The notes: generated by a model not told the origin, from the letters alone. Positions 9,155 to 16,880 are shown, numbered from the stretch's first letter. The stretch is 44,897 nt of DNA from an uncultured Clostridium sp. (GCA_900556975.1 USQZ01000009.1:1-44897); one strand, 5' to 3'. Numbers and translations: made by a program.

Positions 9155-9188
9155 AAAAACAGCAAACTGTATATAGTTTGCTGTTTTT
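9155..9188. terminator. Bidirectional terminator between convergent genes
   Basis: Perfect 14-base stem AAAAACAGCAAACT (9155-9168) with AGTTTGCTGTTTTT (9175-9188) and a 6-base loop. It ends in T5 on both strands, so it can serve the plus gene ending at 9100 and the minus gene ending at 9190. Confidence 0.9.
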
Positions 9189-9189
9189 A

Positions 9190-9936
9190 TTATTTTATAT
9201 TTTGTTCTTCGTCGAATAAAACTTTGTCGTCTTTATATATTTCTTCTCTTTTATTTTGGTTTGTAATTATTTTAGTAATTAAGAATATTATCATTAAAAA
9301 TGTTAGTGCTTGTATTCCTATATATAATGTTGTTTTTAATTTAAAGTTTTTATATGCTGCGACGCTTTGTTCTATATATGCTTCTTTTTCTGATACTATT
9401 TTTACTCCTGATAGTCCAACATTAACTTTTTTGTTGTTTTTAGGCATTTCTTCATGATATTCGTATTGATTATAAAACTCTTCAAATTTTTCTGTTGTAT
9501 ATGTTTTATCTAAATCGCTTTTTATTACTAAGTTTATACATATTATTGAGAAAATTAATATTGCTAGTATGGTTAGTCTTTTTACGAGTGCTTCTTTATT
9601 TTTTGAGAAAAATAATATTATTCCTGCTATTCCTATTGTTGCGATTGTGCTTACTAGCTGTATTGTTAGGAATTCTTTTTTAGTTTCTGCAATTGGATCA
9701 TTGAATGAAACTTTGTATGCAAATAGGTATACTCCAAATGCTAGTACTAAAAATAGTAGTATCGCTACTATTTGCCAAATGAAAAATCCTTTATCATAAG
9801 TTACGATTATATAATTTCTGGTCCAATAGTTTGTGTAATGTGGGGCGTTGTAGCCATCGTTTTGGTTTGGCCCTGAATTATTATCTCCTATGTTTCCAAT
9901 ATTAATATTGGGTACTGAACCTCTATTTCTAAACAT
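9190..9936 (-). CDS. Membrane protein of unknown function with Asn/Gly-rich N-terminus
   Basis: 248 residues. The first ~50 are polar and low in charge (RNRGSVPNINIGNIGDNN and on), likely disordered. Four hydrophobic helices follow at about 52-75, 88-110, 117-138 and 201-223, with a ~60-residue polar loop between the third and fourth (YNQYEYHEEMPKNNKKVNVG region), then a charged tail. The start ATG follows AAGGGGAAAG. No family is recognised. Upstream is the tRNA-Arg terminator, so it is probably transcribed separately, but I do not see a clear promoter in the ~60 bases available. Its predicted topology, two helix pairs around a soluble loop, resembles many small Clostridia envelope proteins without pointing to a function. 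Confidence 0.7.
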   Translation of the reverse strand: MFRNRGSVPNINIGNIGDNNSGPNQNDGYNAPHYTNYWTRNYIIVTYDKGFFIWQIVAILLFLVLAFGVYLFAYKVSFNDPIAETKKEFLTIQLVSTIATIGIAGIILFFSKNKEALVKRLTILAILIFSIICINLVIKSDLDKTYTTEKFEEFYNQYEYHEEMPKNNKKVNVGLSGVKIVSEKEAYIEQSVAAYKNFKLKTTLYIGIQALTFLMIIFLITKIITNQNKREEIYKDDKVLFDEEQNIK

Positions 9937-9996
9937 TTTCTTTCCCCTTTTCTTTTGGCTTGGTTGGTGTTTAAGCCTTCTTTAGTTAATATTAAT

Positions 9997-10033
9997 AAAA
10001 CACTACATTTTTTCTGTCCTAATGTAGTGTTTT
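9997..10033 (-). terminator. Terminator after tRNA-Arg
   Basis: Stem AAAACACTACATT (9997-10009) with AATGTAGTGTTTT (10021-10033). On the minus strand it follows the tRNA 3' end by 4 bases and ends in GTTTTATT. Confidence 0.8.
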
Positions 10034-10037
10034 CATC

Positions 10038-10114
10038 TGGTGCACTTAGAGGGAATCGAACCCCCGGCCTCTCCCTTAGGAGGGGAGCGCTCTATCCTAC
10101 TGAGCTATAAATGC
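10038..10114 (-). tRNA. tRNA-Arg (anticodon CCT)
   Basis: 77 bases on the minus strand with encoded CCA. Acceptor arms GCATTTA and TAAGTGC pair, with one T-G wobble. The D arm starts AGCTCAGTAGG. The anticodon stem CTCCC/GGGAG closes the loop CTCCTAA, giving anticodon CCT for codon AGG. The T arm contains GGTTCGATTCC. It lies between the DUF1858 gene and its own terminator. Confidence 0.97.
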
Positions 10115-10134
10115 ATTTTTCTTTTTTAGTAATC

Positions 10135-10175
10135 AATTTATATTCTAGGAAGTTTTTCTTCCTAGAATATAAATT
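10135..10175 (-). terminator. Very strong hairpin between DUF1858 gene and tRNA-Arg
   Basis: Perfect 18-base stem, AATTTATATTCTAGGAAG (10135-10152) with its complement at 10158-10175, around a 5-base loop. It lies just after the stop of the DUF1858 gene. On the minus strand it is followed by TGATTAC, not by a T-run, so it may be an RNA-stabilising or processing hairpin rather than a simple terminator. Confidence 0.6.
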
Positions 10176-10181
10176 AAATTT

Positions 10182-10364
10182 TTATGCATTTAATTTTTCT
10201 ACTAATTCATCAACATCTATTCCGTGTACTTCACATGCTTCTTCTAATGTTTCATCATGTGCTGCCATGCATCCTAAACAATGCATTCCTGCTTCTAAAA
10301 GAATATCTGCTTTTTCTGGGTGTTCTTCTAATAATTTTCCTATTTTTATTGTTTTTTCTATCAT
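10182..10364 (-). CDS. DUF1858 (hybrid-cluster-associated disulfide redox) domain protein
   Basis: 60 residues, the usual length of this single-domain family. The sequence fits throughout: an N-terminal helix with IGKLLEEHPEKADILLEAGM, the redox motif HCLGC (Cys-x-x-Cys), then AAHDETLEEACEVHGIDVDELVEKLN. Members are small cytosolic proteins in anaerobes, often beside hybrid-cluster protein or redox genes, and are presumed to do thiol-disulfide or metal chemistry; the exact reaction is not established. The ATG is preceded by AAAGGAGG and a promoter. No redox partner gene is visible next to it here. Confidence 0.9.
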   Translation of the reverse strand: MIEKTIKIGKLLEEHPEKADILLEAGMHCLGCMAAHDETLEEACEVHGIDVDELVEKLNA

Positions 10365-10401
10365 TGCAAAGAGACCTCCTTTTTTTAATCTTTTTCATTT
10401 T

Positions 10402-10430
10402 AGCATATTTTTTAAAAAAAGTATAGACAA
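10402..10430 (-). promoter_or_regulatory. SigA-type promoter of the DUF1858 gene
   Basis: On the minus strand, TTGTCT at 10430-10425, a 17-base spacer and TATGCT at 10407-10402, about 40 bases before the start codon. Confidence 0.6.
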
Positions 10431-10535
10431 ATTGATTTTTTTGTTGTATTATTTATTTGCTTTAAGGAATTTTTTTCCATATTAATTATTTGTGTATTTA
10501 AAAAATTCGATACTGTTTTTCACTGGAGGTTATGT

Positions 10536-10676
10536 TTGAATTTTTTAATTAATTTATTTTTTATCACTTTTTGTATTCAAATTTTTATTATATTTTATTT
10601 TTTATATTCGATTTTTGAATTTCTTTTTATACAATCAAAGCAAGGTTTCAAATTAAATTTAAAAAATAAACAATGA
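10536..10676 (+). CDS. Small (46-residue) membrane protein ORF coupled to VirD4
   Basis: Short ORF starting at TTG (10536) with GGAGG six bases upstream. It encodes 46 residues: a hydrophobic N-terminal helix (MNFLINLFFITFC to about residue 32) and a basic tail (QSKQGFKLNLKNKQ). Its TGA overlaps the VirD4 ATG as ATGA. VirD4 has no Shine-Dalgarno of its own, so translation of this ORF may deliver ribosomes to VirD4. No homolog is known to me; it could be a small T4SS membrane component or only a coupling leader. A competing ATG three codons long away (10532, six-codon frame) sits too close to the GGAGG to be efficient. A weak upstream promoter candidate is TTATTT-17-GATACT; I would not rely on it. 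Confidence 0.5.
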   Translation: MNFLINLFFITFCIQIFIIFYFLYSIFEFLFIQSKQGFKLNLKNKQ

Positions 10677-12388
10677 AAAATTTTATTATTAAATTCTTTT
10701 TTGTAAATTATTTTTCTATACTTTTTTCGTGTATTCTTTTTCTTTTTTTATCGCCAATTTTTGATGCTACTTCTATTATTTTTCCATATTCAATTAATCC
10801 TTTTGATATTTGTGAAAAATATCCTCAGCAATGGTTTTATTTAAAAAGAGTATATATTTTTACTTGTTTTTTCTCATTTTTAATTGTTTCAAATTCGCTT
10901 TATTCTTTTTTTAAAATGTTGTTATTTCCTTTTATAAATTTTAATAAAAAAGCTGAGAATATCAACAAAAATAATAATAATTTTTGCTCTTTGATGGTTG
11001 GAAAAAATATAAGAAATGAATTGGTTTCTATTCCTATTAATGGGTTGTATCAGAATGTTTTAATTACTGGTTCAATTGGCTCTGGAAAGACCTCATCTTT
11101 ATTATATCCACTTACTGAACAATTATTGAATTTGAATTTTTCTAATAAGTATAAATCTGCTTTTTTAATATTAGATGTTAAAGGAAATTATCATAAGTTT
11201 GTAAAATCAGTTTGTCAAAAGTATTATCATTTGAGTGATTTATTTATTATAAGTCTGAATGGCTCTGTAACATATAATCCTCTTGATAAGCCTAATTTAA
11301 AGCCTTACGTGTTGGCAAATAGGCTGAAATCTATTTTGCTTTTATTTAGTCCTGAACAGACAGAATCTTTTTGGCTTGATAAAGCTGAGCAAGTTTTAAC
11401 TGAAGCTATTAAATTGTGTAGAATTTATAATAATAACTACGTTACTTTTACAGAGCTTCATAAATTAATAATGTCTAAATCTTATTATCAAGAAAAGATT
11501 GATTTATTAAAAAATTCTTTTTACGAAAATTCTTTGAATTCTTCTAATATTTCTGACTTATTTACATGCATTTCTTTTTTCGAAGATGAATTTTTTTCAT
11601 TAGATGATCGAACTCAATCTATTATAAAATCCGAAATATCAAGAATTACTAATGTTTTTATCTCTGACGAGGATATTTCAAGAGTTTTTTGTCCTCTACA
11701 AAAAGATATTTCTTTTCCTGGATTTGAATATATCTTAGCTAATCATAAAGTTGTTGTTTTGGATATGAATATATCTAAATATAGCATGCTTTCGAAGATT
11801 ATATCTGCTTATTTAAAAATTGATTTTCAATCAGTTGTCTTAGAGCAACTTTCAACTGATAAAAACGTTTTACCGTCTTGTTTTATATGTGATGAATATC
11901 ATGAATATGTTACAAAAAGTGATTCTGATTTTTTCGCACAATCGAGAGAGGCTAAATCTATTAATATAGTTGCTACTCAATCCTATTCTTCTATTCTTAA
12001 TACTCTTAAGGACAAAACTTGCACAACTGTTTTGATTCAAAATCTTGTTAATAAATTTTGGTTTCGTACAGATGATCCTTTTACAATTGATGAAATTCTT
12101 AAGCAAACTGGAAAAGAAGAAAAAGAAATTATTTCACGTACAATATCAGAAAATGCAAGACAAACTAATTATAATTTTTTATTTAATAGCTTTTTTTCAA
12201 AAGATTCTAATCTTTCTGAAAGTATTAATACGTCTTCTCAAAAGGACTTCATATACGACACTAGCTTTTTCTCACGTTTTTTAAATACTTTTTCTTGTCT
12301 TGCTTTCATTTCAACTGGCTCTTCTATTTTGCCTTTGCAACAATTATCTCTTATCCCATATTTTAAAAGAAAGGATGTGGTTTTATGA
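10673..12388 (+). CDS. VirD4/TraG-type T4SS coupling ATPase
   Basis: 571-residue coupling protein, the ATPase that recruits substrate to a type IV secretion channel. Two N-terminal membrane helices (about 7-30 and 60-82) precede the cytosolic motor. Walker A is GSIGSGKT (133-140), followed by FLILDVKGNYHKF, typical of VirD4. Walker B with its acidic pair is FICDEYHEYV (~403-410), then SREAKSINIVATQSY, the usual motif III region with its Gln. There is no Shine-Dalgarno at the ATG; the start is set by overlap with the 46-codon ORF. The stop overlaps the next gene's ATG. It is first of four T4SS genes (D4, B2, B6, B3). The partner VirB4 is not here but at 37998-39746. No relaxase is adjacent, so the substrate is unknown. 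Confidence 0.9.
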   Translation: MKNFIIKFFFVNYFSILFSCILFLFLSPIFDATSIIFPYSINPFDICEKYPQQWFYLKRVYIFTCFFSFLIVSNSLYSFFKMLLFPFINFNKKAENINKNNNNFCSLMVGKNIRNELVSIPINGLYQNVLITGSIGSGKTSSLLYPLTEQLLNLNFSNKYKSAFLILDVKGNYHKFVKSVCQKYYHLSDLFIISLNGSVTYNPLDKPNLKPYVLANRLKSILLLFSPEQTESFWLDKAEQVLTEAIKLCRIYNNNYVTFTELHKLIMSKSYYQEKIDLLKNSFYENSLNSSNISDLFTCISFFEDEFFSLDDRTQSIIKSEISRITNVFISDEDISRVFCPLQKDISFPGFEYILANHKVVVLDMNISKYSMLSKIISAYLKIDFQSVVLEQLSTDKNVLPSCFICDEYHEYVTKSDSDFFAQSREAKSINIVATQSYSSILNTLKDKTCTTVLIQNLVNKFWFRTDDPFTIDEILKQTGKEEKEIISRTISENARQTNYNFLFNSFFSKDSNLSESINTSSQKDFIYDTSFFSRFLNTFSCLAFISTGSSILPLQQLSLIPYFKRKDVVL

Positions 12389-12711
12389 AATATAAAAAAT
12401 TTATTTTATTATTTTCACTATTTATTATTTTACTTTTTTTATTTGCACCTTTATCTTTTGGTGCTTCTTATCCAAAGTTAATTTCTACATTGAATTCTGC
12501 ATTTGAAAAAATTGAATCTTGGATTTTAAAAATCTCAACTCCTGCAGCTGCAATCTCAGTTGGCTCAGGTGTTTTGATGAAAAAATTCAGCTTTGGTGAT
12601 GAAGAAAGAATTAGAACTGGTAAGCGTTTAATTCGTGGTTCTTTGTTTTCTTATGCTTTTATTCTTTGTATAGATTTAATTTTATCAACTATTAATACTT
12701 TATTAAGTTAG
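12385..12711 (+). CDS. VirB2/TrbC-like small T4SS membrane (pilin-like) protein
   Basis: 108 residues. An N-terminal signal or signal-anchor (~5-28, ending LSFGASYPK) is followed by a ~30-residue linker helix and two more hydrophobic segments, about 51-66 and 86-107. A short basic loop (KKFSFGDEERIRTGKRLIRG) separates the last two. This two-helix hairpin after a signal peptide is the VirB2/TrbC layout, and similar small proteins lie between VirD4 and VirB6 in Gram-positive T4SS clusters. The ATG overlaps the VirD4 stop by 4 bases and has AAAGGATG upstream. In diderm systems VirB2 forms the pilus; in Gram-positive cells its role is less clear. Assignment is by topology and position. Confidence 0.75.
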   Translation: MKYKKFILLFSLFIILLFLFAPLSFGASYPKLISTLNSAFEKIESWILKISTPAAAISVGSGVLMKKFSFGDEERIRTGKRLIRGSLFSYAFILCIDLILSTINTLLS

Positions 12712-12719
12712 GAGGTCTT

Positions 12720-13592
12720 ATGCAGTATGAAAATTTTCCGGAGATTGCTAGTAATTTAATCTCTTCATTAGTAAATAGTTTACTAACCTCTTTAGATTCA
12801 AATGTTTTTTCTGTTTTAGACGAATTAGCTTTTATAAAATCAGACTCTATTGCAGATACATATTTTAATTCTTTTTTTACTAAACAATTTAATATAATTA
12901 AATTGTCTGAGGCTTTGCTATTTGGTTTTTTGCTTTATTATGCAATTAGTTATTTATTTTCTTTTTTAACTTGCTCTCATTTTCAAAAGCCGCTTTCTTT
13001 TATCTCTAGATTGTTCTTTTCAGCTTTACTTATCCACTTTTCTTTACCAATCTGTGAAAAAGTTATAGATTTCTTTTACTTAATTTCTTCTATTTTGCGT
13101 ACCATAGGTTTATATATATTTCCTTTTGAATTATCGTTTTCTATTTTATATGAAAAAATTTCAAAATTATTTTTTGCAAATTTAACTTTACCTTTTAAAT
13201 TCTTTTCGTTTGATGGAATATTAAAATCTTTTCTTTCTTTTGGTTTCGTTAATTTGTTATTTACTTATTCTATAAGGTTTATTTTTATTAAAATATTAGT
13301 TCTTTTATCTCCAATTGCTTTCTTGTCTTTATGTTTAGATCAGTCAACGTGGATTTTTAAAATATGGCTTAAAAACTTTATTGCTCAACTGTTTACTCAG
13401 ATAATTATTTGTGTTGTTTTACTAATTATTTATTCTTTAGACACTGTTTCTAATCCTACAATGGTTAAGCTTTTGTACATTGCTTCTGTTGTATGTTTAA
13501 TGAGAGCTAGTTCTTTTGTAAAAGATTTTTCTTCTGGATTTACTTCAGATGTTTCTTCTACTTTTTCTTCTATTAAAAATATGTTTCTATAA
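12720..13592 (+). CDS. VirB6/TrbL-like polytopic T4SS channel protein
   Basis: 290 residues with about five to six membrane helices. The first ~60 residues (NFPEIASNLISSLVNSLL and on) are an amphipathic lead region. Helices then run from about 62 to 280, including LLFGFLLYYAISYLFSFL, a pair around residue 100-145, LVLLSPIAFLSLCL (~193-210) and AQLFTQIIICVVLLIIYSL (~220-240). The LSPIAFLSL turn followed by a Trp-rich loop (STWIFKIWLKNF) is characteristic of VirB6/TrbL proteins. VirB6 lines the inner-membrane channel and contacts VirB3, VirB4 and VirD4. Good Shine-Dalgarno (AGGAGG) eight bases after the VirB2-like stop. Sequence conservation in this family is low, so the call rests on topology, local motif and order. 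Confidence 0.75.
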   Translation: MQYENFPEIASNLISSLVNSLLTSLDSNVFSVLDELAFIKSDSIADTYFNSFFTKQFNIIKLSEALLFGFLLYYAISYLFSFLTCSHFQKPLSFISRLFFSALLIHFSLPICEKVIDFFYLISSILRTIGLYIFPFELSFSILYEKISKLFFANLTLPFKFFSFDGILKSFLSFGFVNLLFTYSIRFIFIKILVLLSPIAFLSLCLDQSTWIFKIWLKNFIAQLFTQIIICVVLLIIYSLDTVSNPTMVKLLYIASVVCLMRASSFVKDFSSGFTSDVSSTFSSIKNMFL

Positions 13593-13603
13593 AGGAGGTT
13601 TTT

Positions 13604-13891
13604 ATGCATTTTATTTTTCCGAAAAATTATGATTTTTCTTTTAAATTTCTTGGTATATTCAATTATTCTTCGATTTTTCTTAATATAATTTGGGCTAGTT
13701 TTTTATATTTTTTTATATCTTTTTTATTTAAATCTTTAATTATAAAATTTTATGTTTTTCTTGTTTTATTTTTACCTTTTTTCTTATTTTCTGTTTTAAA
13801 TAAATCTTCTGAAAATATCTTTATTGTTTGCTCGTTTTTCTTTAAATATTTATTTCGACCTAAGGTATTTTTTTATGATAAAAGATTTTGA
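13604..13891 (+). CDS. VirB3/PrgI-like small T4SS inner-membrane protein
   Basis: 95 residues. A short N-terminal part (FIFPKNYDFSFKFLGIFNYS) leads into two closely spaced hydrophobic helices, about 26-48 and 52-68, then a cytosolic tail ending in FKYLFRPKVFFYDKRF. The N-terminal P-x-x-[YF] lead, paired helices and basic aromatic tail match PrgI/VirB3 proteins of Gram-positive T4SS, which usually sit right before VirB4 and anchor it to the membrane. Here the next gene is not VirB4 but a DnaD-domain protein with its own promoter; VirB4 is 24 kb away on the other strand. AAAGGAGG precedes the ATG. It is the last gene of the plus T4SS operon, and I see no clear terminator before the next promoter. 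Confidence 0.75.
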   Translation: MHFIFPKNYDFSFKFLGIFNYSSIFLNIIWASFLYFFISFLFKSLIIKFYVFLVLFLPFFLFSVLNKSSENIFIVCSFFFKYLFRPKVFFYDKRF

Positions 13892-13897
13892 GTTTTA

Positions 13898-13926
13898 TTG
13901 TAAATAAATTGTTTTGATGATATAAT
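13898..13926 (+). promoter_or_regulatory. SigA-type promoter of the dnaD-dnaC pair
   Basis: TTGTAA (13898-13903), a 17-base spacer and perfect TATAAT (13921-13926). It separates the primosome genes from the T4SS genes transcriptionally. Confidence 0.8.
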
Positions 13927-13978
13927 TTCATAAGCTTTACTTGAAAGTTTTAAATACTATGTTAAAGGTGGAATTTTT

Positions 13979-14941
13979 ATGAAGTTAGAACAAAATGATA
14001 AATCTATTTTATTTTCTAATACTGAAATACCTGATGTTTTTTTTACAGAATATTTGTCATGCGCAAATGGGGATTACATCAAGGTTTATTTATACATTCT
14101 ATTTTTATCTAAATATGATAAAGATATAAAAATAAATGATTTGTCTAAGAAGCTTTCTCTTCCACTAAAAACTATTCAAGAAGCTTTTAAATATTGGGAA
14201 GAGGCTGGTGTTCTTATAAAAAAGCATACTGGATATATCTTAGTAAATTTACAAGAAGTAGAGCTTTTAAAATTATATACACCTAAACTTACTTCTTCTC
14301 CTGAAGATATTAAGAAAAATGCAAAAAATCAATATAGAGCAAAAGCTATTGAAAATATAAATACTCAATTTTTCCAAGGGATTATGTCTCCATCTTGGTA
14401 TAGTGATATTGATATGTGGTTTAAAAAATATAATTTTGATGAACAGGTTATGCTTGCTTTATTTAATTATTGTTTTGATCATTCTGCTTTACATAGAAAC
14501 TATATTCAAGTTGTTGCAGATAGTTGGTATAAAAATAATATTAGATCTTTTTCTGATTTGGATAAATACTATGAAAAGCAGGAAAAAATATCTTCTGTTA
14601 AAAAATCTATTATTAAAAAATTAGGTTTAAATAGAAATTTAACTGTATACGAAGATGCTTATGTTGAGAAATGGACTATTGATTATGGTTATTCAATGGA
14701 GATTATCGAGATTGCGCTTAAGAAAACTACATCAAAATCTAATATAAATTTTGAATATTTAAATAAGATGATTACTGATTGGCATGACAGAAATTTAAAA
14801 ACAGCTACAGAAATTCAAGAATATATTAAAGAAAATAAACATAAACAAGAACAAATTAAGGATTTGAAAAAACAAACAAATTATAATAACTCTAACCAAA
14901 GAAATTATGATAACTTTGATAATTTATATGCTAATAATTAG
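13979..14941 (+). CDS. dnaD: DnaD-domain replication initiation/restart protein
   Basis: 320 residues. Residues ~15-95 are a winged-helix domain (IPDVFFTEYLSCANGDYIKVYLY, a start seen in many Clostridia DnaD-like proteins). Two DnaD/DnaB_2 helical domains follow, at about 130-205 and 210-275, each ending in a Y-x-x-[KV] helix (YIQVVADSWYKNNI; YLNKMITDWHDRN). The tail is Asn-rich and probably disordered, perhaps binding DNA. DnaD proteins work with DnaB/DnaI or DnaC to load the replicative helicase at oriC or restart sites. The pairing with a DnaC/DnaI-type ATPase directly downstream matches the clostridial primosome pair (as in C. difficile). AAAGGTGG precedes the ATG. It is likely the host primosome gene rather than phage cargo, given the core surroundings. 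Confidence 0.85.
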   Translation: MKLEQNDKSILFSNTEIPDVFFTEYLSCANGDYIKVYLYILFLSKYDKDIKINDLSKKLSLPLKTIQEAFKYWEEAGVLIKKHTGYILVNLQEVELLKLYTPKLTSSPEDIKKNAKNQYRAKAIENINTQFFQGIMSPSWYSDIDMWFKKYNFDEQVMLALFNYCFDHSALHRNYIQVVADSWYKNNIRSFSDLDKYYEKQEKISSVKKSIIKKLGLNRNLTVYEDAYVEKWTIDYGYSMEIIEIALKKTTSKSNINFEYLNKMITDWHDRNLKTATEIQEYIKENKHKQEQIKDLKKQTNYNNSNQRNYDNFDNLYANN

Positions 14942-14951
14942 AAAGGATATT

Positions 14952-15941
14952 ATGGATAATACTATTTTAAAACAATTATTAACTGAATATGATTCTAAAA
15001 GAATGCATGCTCTTGAAGATTTAGAAAATAGGAAAAAAACATTAAGAGAATCTTCTGCTGAGTATGTTCAACTTGAGAAAAATCTTCAATCTCTTTCTTT
15101 AGATTCTTTGAAATCAATGCTTTCTTTATCGTCTGAAGAAAAAGAAAAAAAGCTTAAATCGTTACAAGAAAAAACAGATAAAATTACAAATGAAAAAGCT
15201 ATGTTATTAAAAAAGCTTAATTTACCTCAAGATTATTTATTGCCTCATTTTGATTGTCCTCTTTGTAAGGATACAGGTTATCTTAACAATTCTTTGTGTT
15301 CATGTATTAAGCAAAAATTGTATGATATTGAATATAATAAATCTAATATTGGAAATATAAGAACAGAAAATTTTGATAATTTTAATTTTGATATATATTC
15401 AGATGAACCTAATCCATCTTTATATCATTCACAATTTTCTCCTAGAGAAAATATTAAAAAAATATATGATATATCTCAAAAATTCGTTAAAAATTTTGAT
15501 TCACCTGATGAGAAAAATTTAATGTTTTTGGGACCTACTGGTTTAGGTAAAACTTTTTTATCTAACTGCATTGCTAAAGAAATATTGGACTCAGGAAAAA
15601 CTGTATTATATCAAACTGCTCCTGTTATGCTTGATTCTATTATAAAATCTAAATTTGAAAAAAATTCTTCTACTATTTTAGAAAATATTTTAAATGTTGA
15701 TTTACTTGTAATAGATGACTTGGGAACAGAAACAATGAATAGTATGAAATTTACTGAATTGTTCACTATTATTAATACTAGATTATTAAATCAATCTGCT
15801 AAAATTACTAAAACAATTATTTCTACTAATTTAGATTTAAAAGATATCTTTACTGTTTATAATGAGAGAATTGGTTCAAGAATTGTTGGTGATTATAATA
15901 TATGTCGTTTTTTCGGAGACGATCTTAGATTAAAGAAATAA
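14952..15941 (+). CDS. dnaC: Helicase loader, DnaC/DnaI type AAA+ ATPase
   Basis: 329 residues from ATG 14952 (GAAAGGA upstream); an upstream in-frame start at 14907 lies inside dnaD and lacks a binding site. Residues 1-95 are a coiled-coil N-terminus. A zinc site CPLCKDTGYLNN...CSC lies near residues 102-121, as in DnaI/DnaC loaders of Clostridia. Walker A is GPTGLGKT (~196-203) and Walker B LLVIDDLGTE (~260-269). The arginine-finger region YNERIGSRIVGDY lies near 305-317, followed by the C-terminal FFGDDLR. It loads the replicative DnaB/DnaC helicase with the DnaD protein encoded 10 bases upstream; the two are cotranscribed. Complete length, no anomalies. IstB-like transposase helpers share the fold, but the zinc site and DnaD partner argue for the host loader. 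Confidence 0.92.
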   Translation: MDNTILKQLLTEYDSKRMHALEDLENRKKTLRESSAEYVQLEKNLQSLSLDSLKSMLSLSSEEKEKKLKSLQEKTDKITNEKAMLLKKLNLPQDYLLPHFDCPLCKDTGYLNNSLCSCIKQKLYDIEYNKSNIGNIRTENFDNFNFDIYSDEPNPSLYHSQFSPRENIKKIYDISQKFVKNFDSPDEKNLMFLGPTGLGKTFLSNCIAKEILDSGKTVLYQTAPVMLDSIIKSKFEKNSSTILENILNVDLLVIDDLGTETMNSMKFTELFTIINTRLLNQSAKITKTIISTNLDLKDIFTVYNERIGSRIVGDYNICRFFGDDLRLKK

Positions 15942-16052
15942 TAAATTTATTACTAATGAATTTTTATTAAAAAGAACAAAAACATACAGTTTATAACATT
16001 TGCACTTATTATAGTTTTATACTTTGTTTTGCAAATTTCTGTGCATTATTAT

Positions 16053-16093
16053 ATGAAAAAAGCTGAAAATAAAAGATTTTCAGCTTTTTTCAT
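16053..16093. terminator. Bidirectional terminator between dnaC and cwlD
   Basis: 18-base stem ATGAAAAAAGCTGAAAAT (16053-16070) with ATTTTCAGCTTTTTTCAT (16076-16093), 5-base loop, T6 within both 3' arms. It lies between convergent dnaC and cwlD. Confidence 0.85.
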
Positions 16094-16136
16094 ATAGATG
16101 CTCTAATTTACTTAATTTATAATTTAAGTCCTTTTC

Positions 16137-16847
16137 TTATTCATTAAAATAATTTAAAATTCCAGAATAAATTCCCCATGCTAGTTCATTTTGGTATTCA
16201 TCTGTCAACAATTTCTTCGCTTCCTGTGGATTAGATAAGAATCCACATTCAACTATTGTTATTGGAATTTCAACATTATCTACTAGATAAATTCCTGATA
16301 TTTCATGTGCTGTTCTTTTATTTTCAACTTTTATTGTTTCTTTCAATTCATTTTGAATAGACGTTGCTAGGCGTTTTCCTTTCTCATCATTTTTCTTATA
16401 AAATGTTTGCCAACCATTATATGCTGAACTATCTCCCTTATTTAAATGAACTGATACACAAATGTCTGCAGATGCTTCGTTTCCGATTTTTACTCTATTT
16501 TTTATGTCTGATACTTTCATTTCTCGAAGTGTTGTTTTATCTAAATCATAAATAGCGTTCTCGTCTGATCTTGTTAATATAACAGTAGCTCCACTTTCTT
16601 CAAGTAACTTTTGTACCTTTAGTACAATATCTAAATTTGTTTTTTCTTCAGTAACTCCTTCTATTCCTTGTGCTCCTTCATCTGGTTTTCCATGCCCTGC
16701 ATCTAGTACTACTACTTTTTCTGTGACTGGAGTTGATGAGGTTAAAACGCTTTCTTCAACTTGTTTAATATTGGTACACATAATTGCTGAAAAGCAGAAT
16801 ATTCCAATAACAATCATTAAAATTTTCTTTCTATCTAAAACAATCAT
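16137..16847 (-). CDS. cwlD: Germination-type N-acetylmuramoyl-L-alanine amidase CwlD
   Basis: 236 residues. One N-terminal membrane anchor (~8-25), a short linker, then an amidase_3 catalytic domain (~44-236). Zinc ligands and catalytic residues are visible: VLDAGHG (His), EEKTNLDIVLKV (Glu), ISVHLN-type SVHLN (His) and IVECGFLSN (Glu). CwlD releases the peptide from muramic acid so that muramic-delta-lactam forms in spore cortex, which marks cortex for germination enzymes; in Bacillus it is made in the mother cell. Its presence supports a spore former. It is last of a five-gene minus-strand operon. The start ATG at 16847 has no Shine-Dalgarno and lies within a long inverted repeat; a second ATG ten codons on has only a weak site. 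The start is therefore uncertain. Confidence 0.88.
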   Translation of the reverse strand: MIVLDRKKILMIVIGIFCFSAIMCTNIKQVEESVLTSSTPVTEKVVVLDAGHGKPDEGAQGIEGVTEEKTNLDIVLKVQKLLEESGATVILTRSDENAIYDLDKTTLREMKVSDIKNRVKIGNEASADICVSVHLNKGDSSAYNGWQTFYKKNDEKGKRLATSIQNELKETIKVENKRTAHEISGIYLVDNVEIPITIVECGFLSNPQEAKKLLTDEYQNELAWGIYSGILNYFNE

Positions 16848-16864
16848 AGTAAATACTATGATTG
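16841..16864 (-). promoter_or_regulatory. Inverted repeat overlapping the cwlD start codon
   Basis: CAATCATAGTA (16841-16851) and TACTATGATTG (16854-16864) are perfect complements, with 2 central bases. The ATG of cwlD (16847-16845) is inside one arm, and on the minus strand the repeat is followed by TTTT. It could end transcripts of the upstream prepilin-like gene, mask the cwlD start, or be a protein operator. Confidence 0.5.
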
Positions 16865-16880
16865 CTTTTTAAAAATATTC

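Noticed and set aside
10536..15941. Integrative conjugative element or prophage spanning the VirD4 module and dnaD/dnaC
   Set aside because: No integrase, relaxase, phage structural gene or flanking direct repeat; dnaD/dnaC has its own promoter and resembles the host primosome pair; composition matches the neighbours.
16137..16847. cwlD as the missing VirB1-type wall hydrolase of the T4SS
   Set aside because: It has the amidase_3 signature and single anchor of CwlD and lies in an acpS operon; sporulation function is the better explanation.
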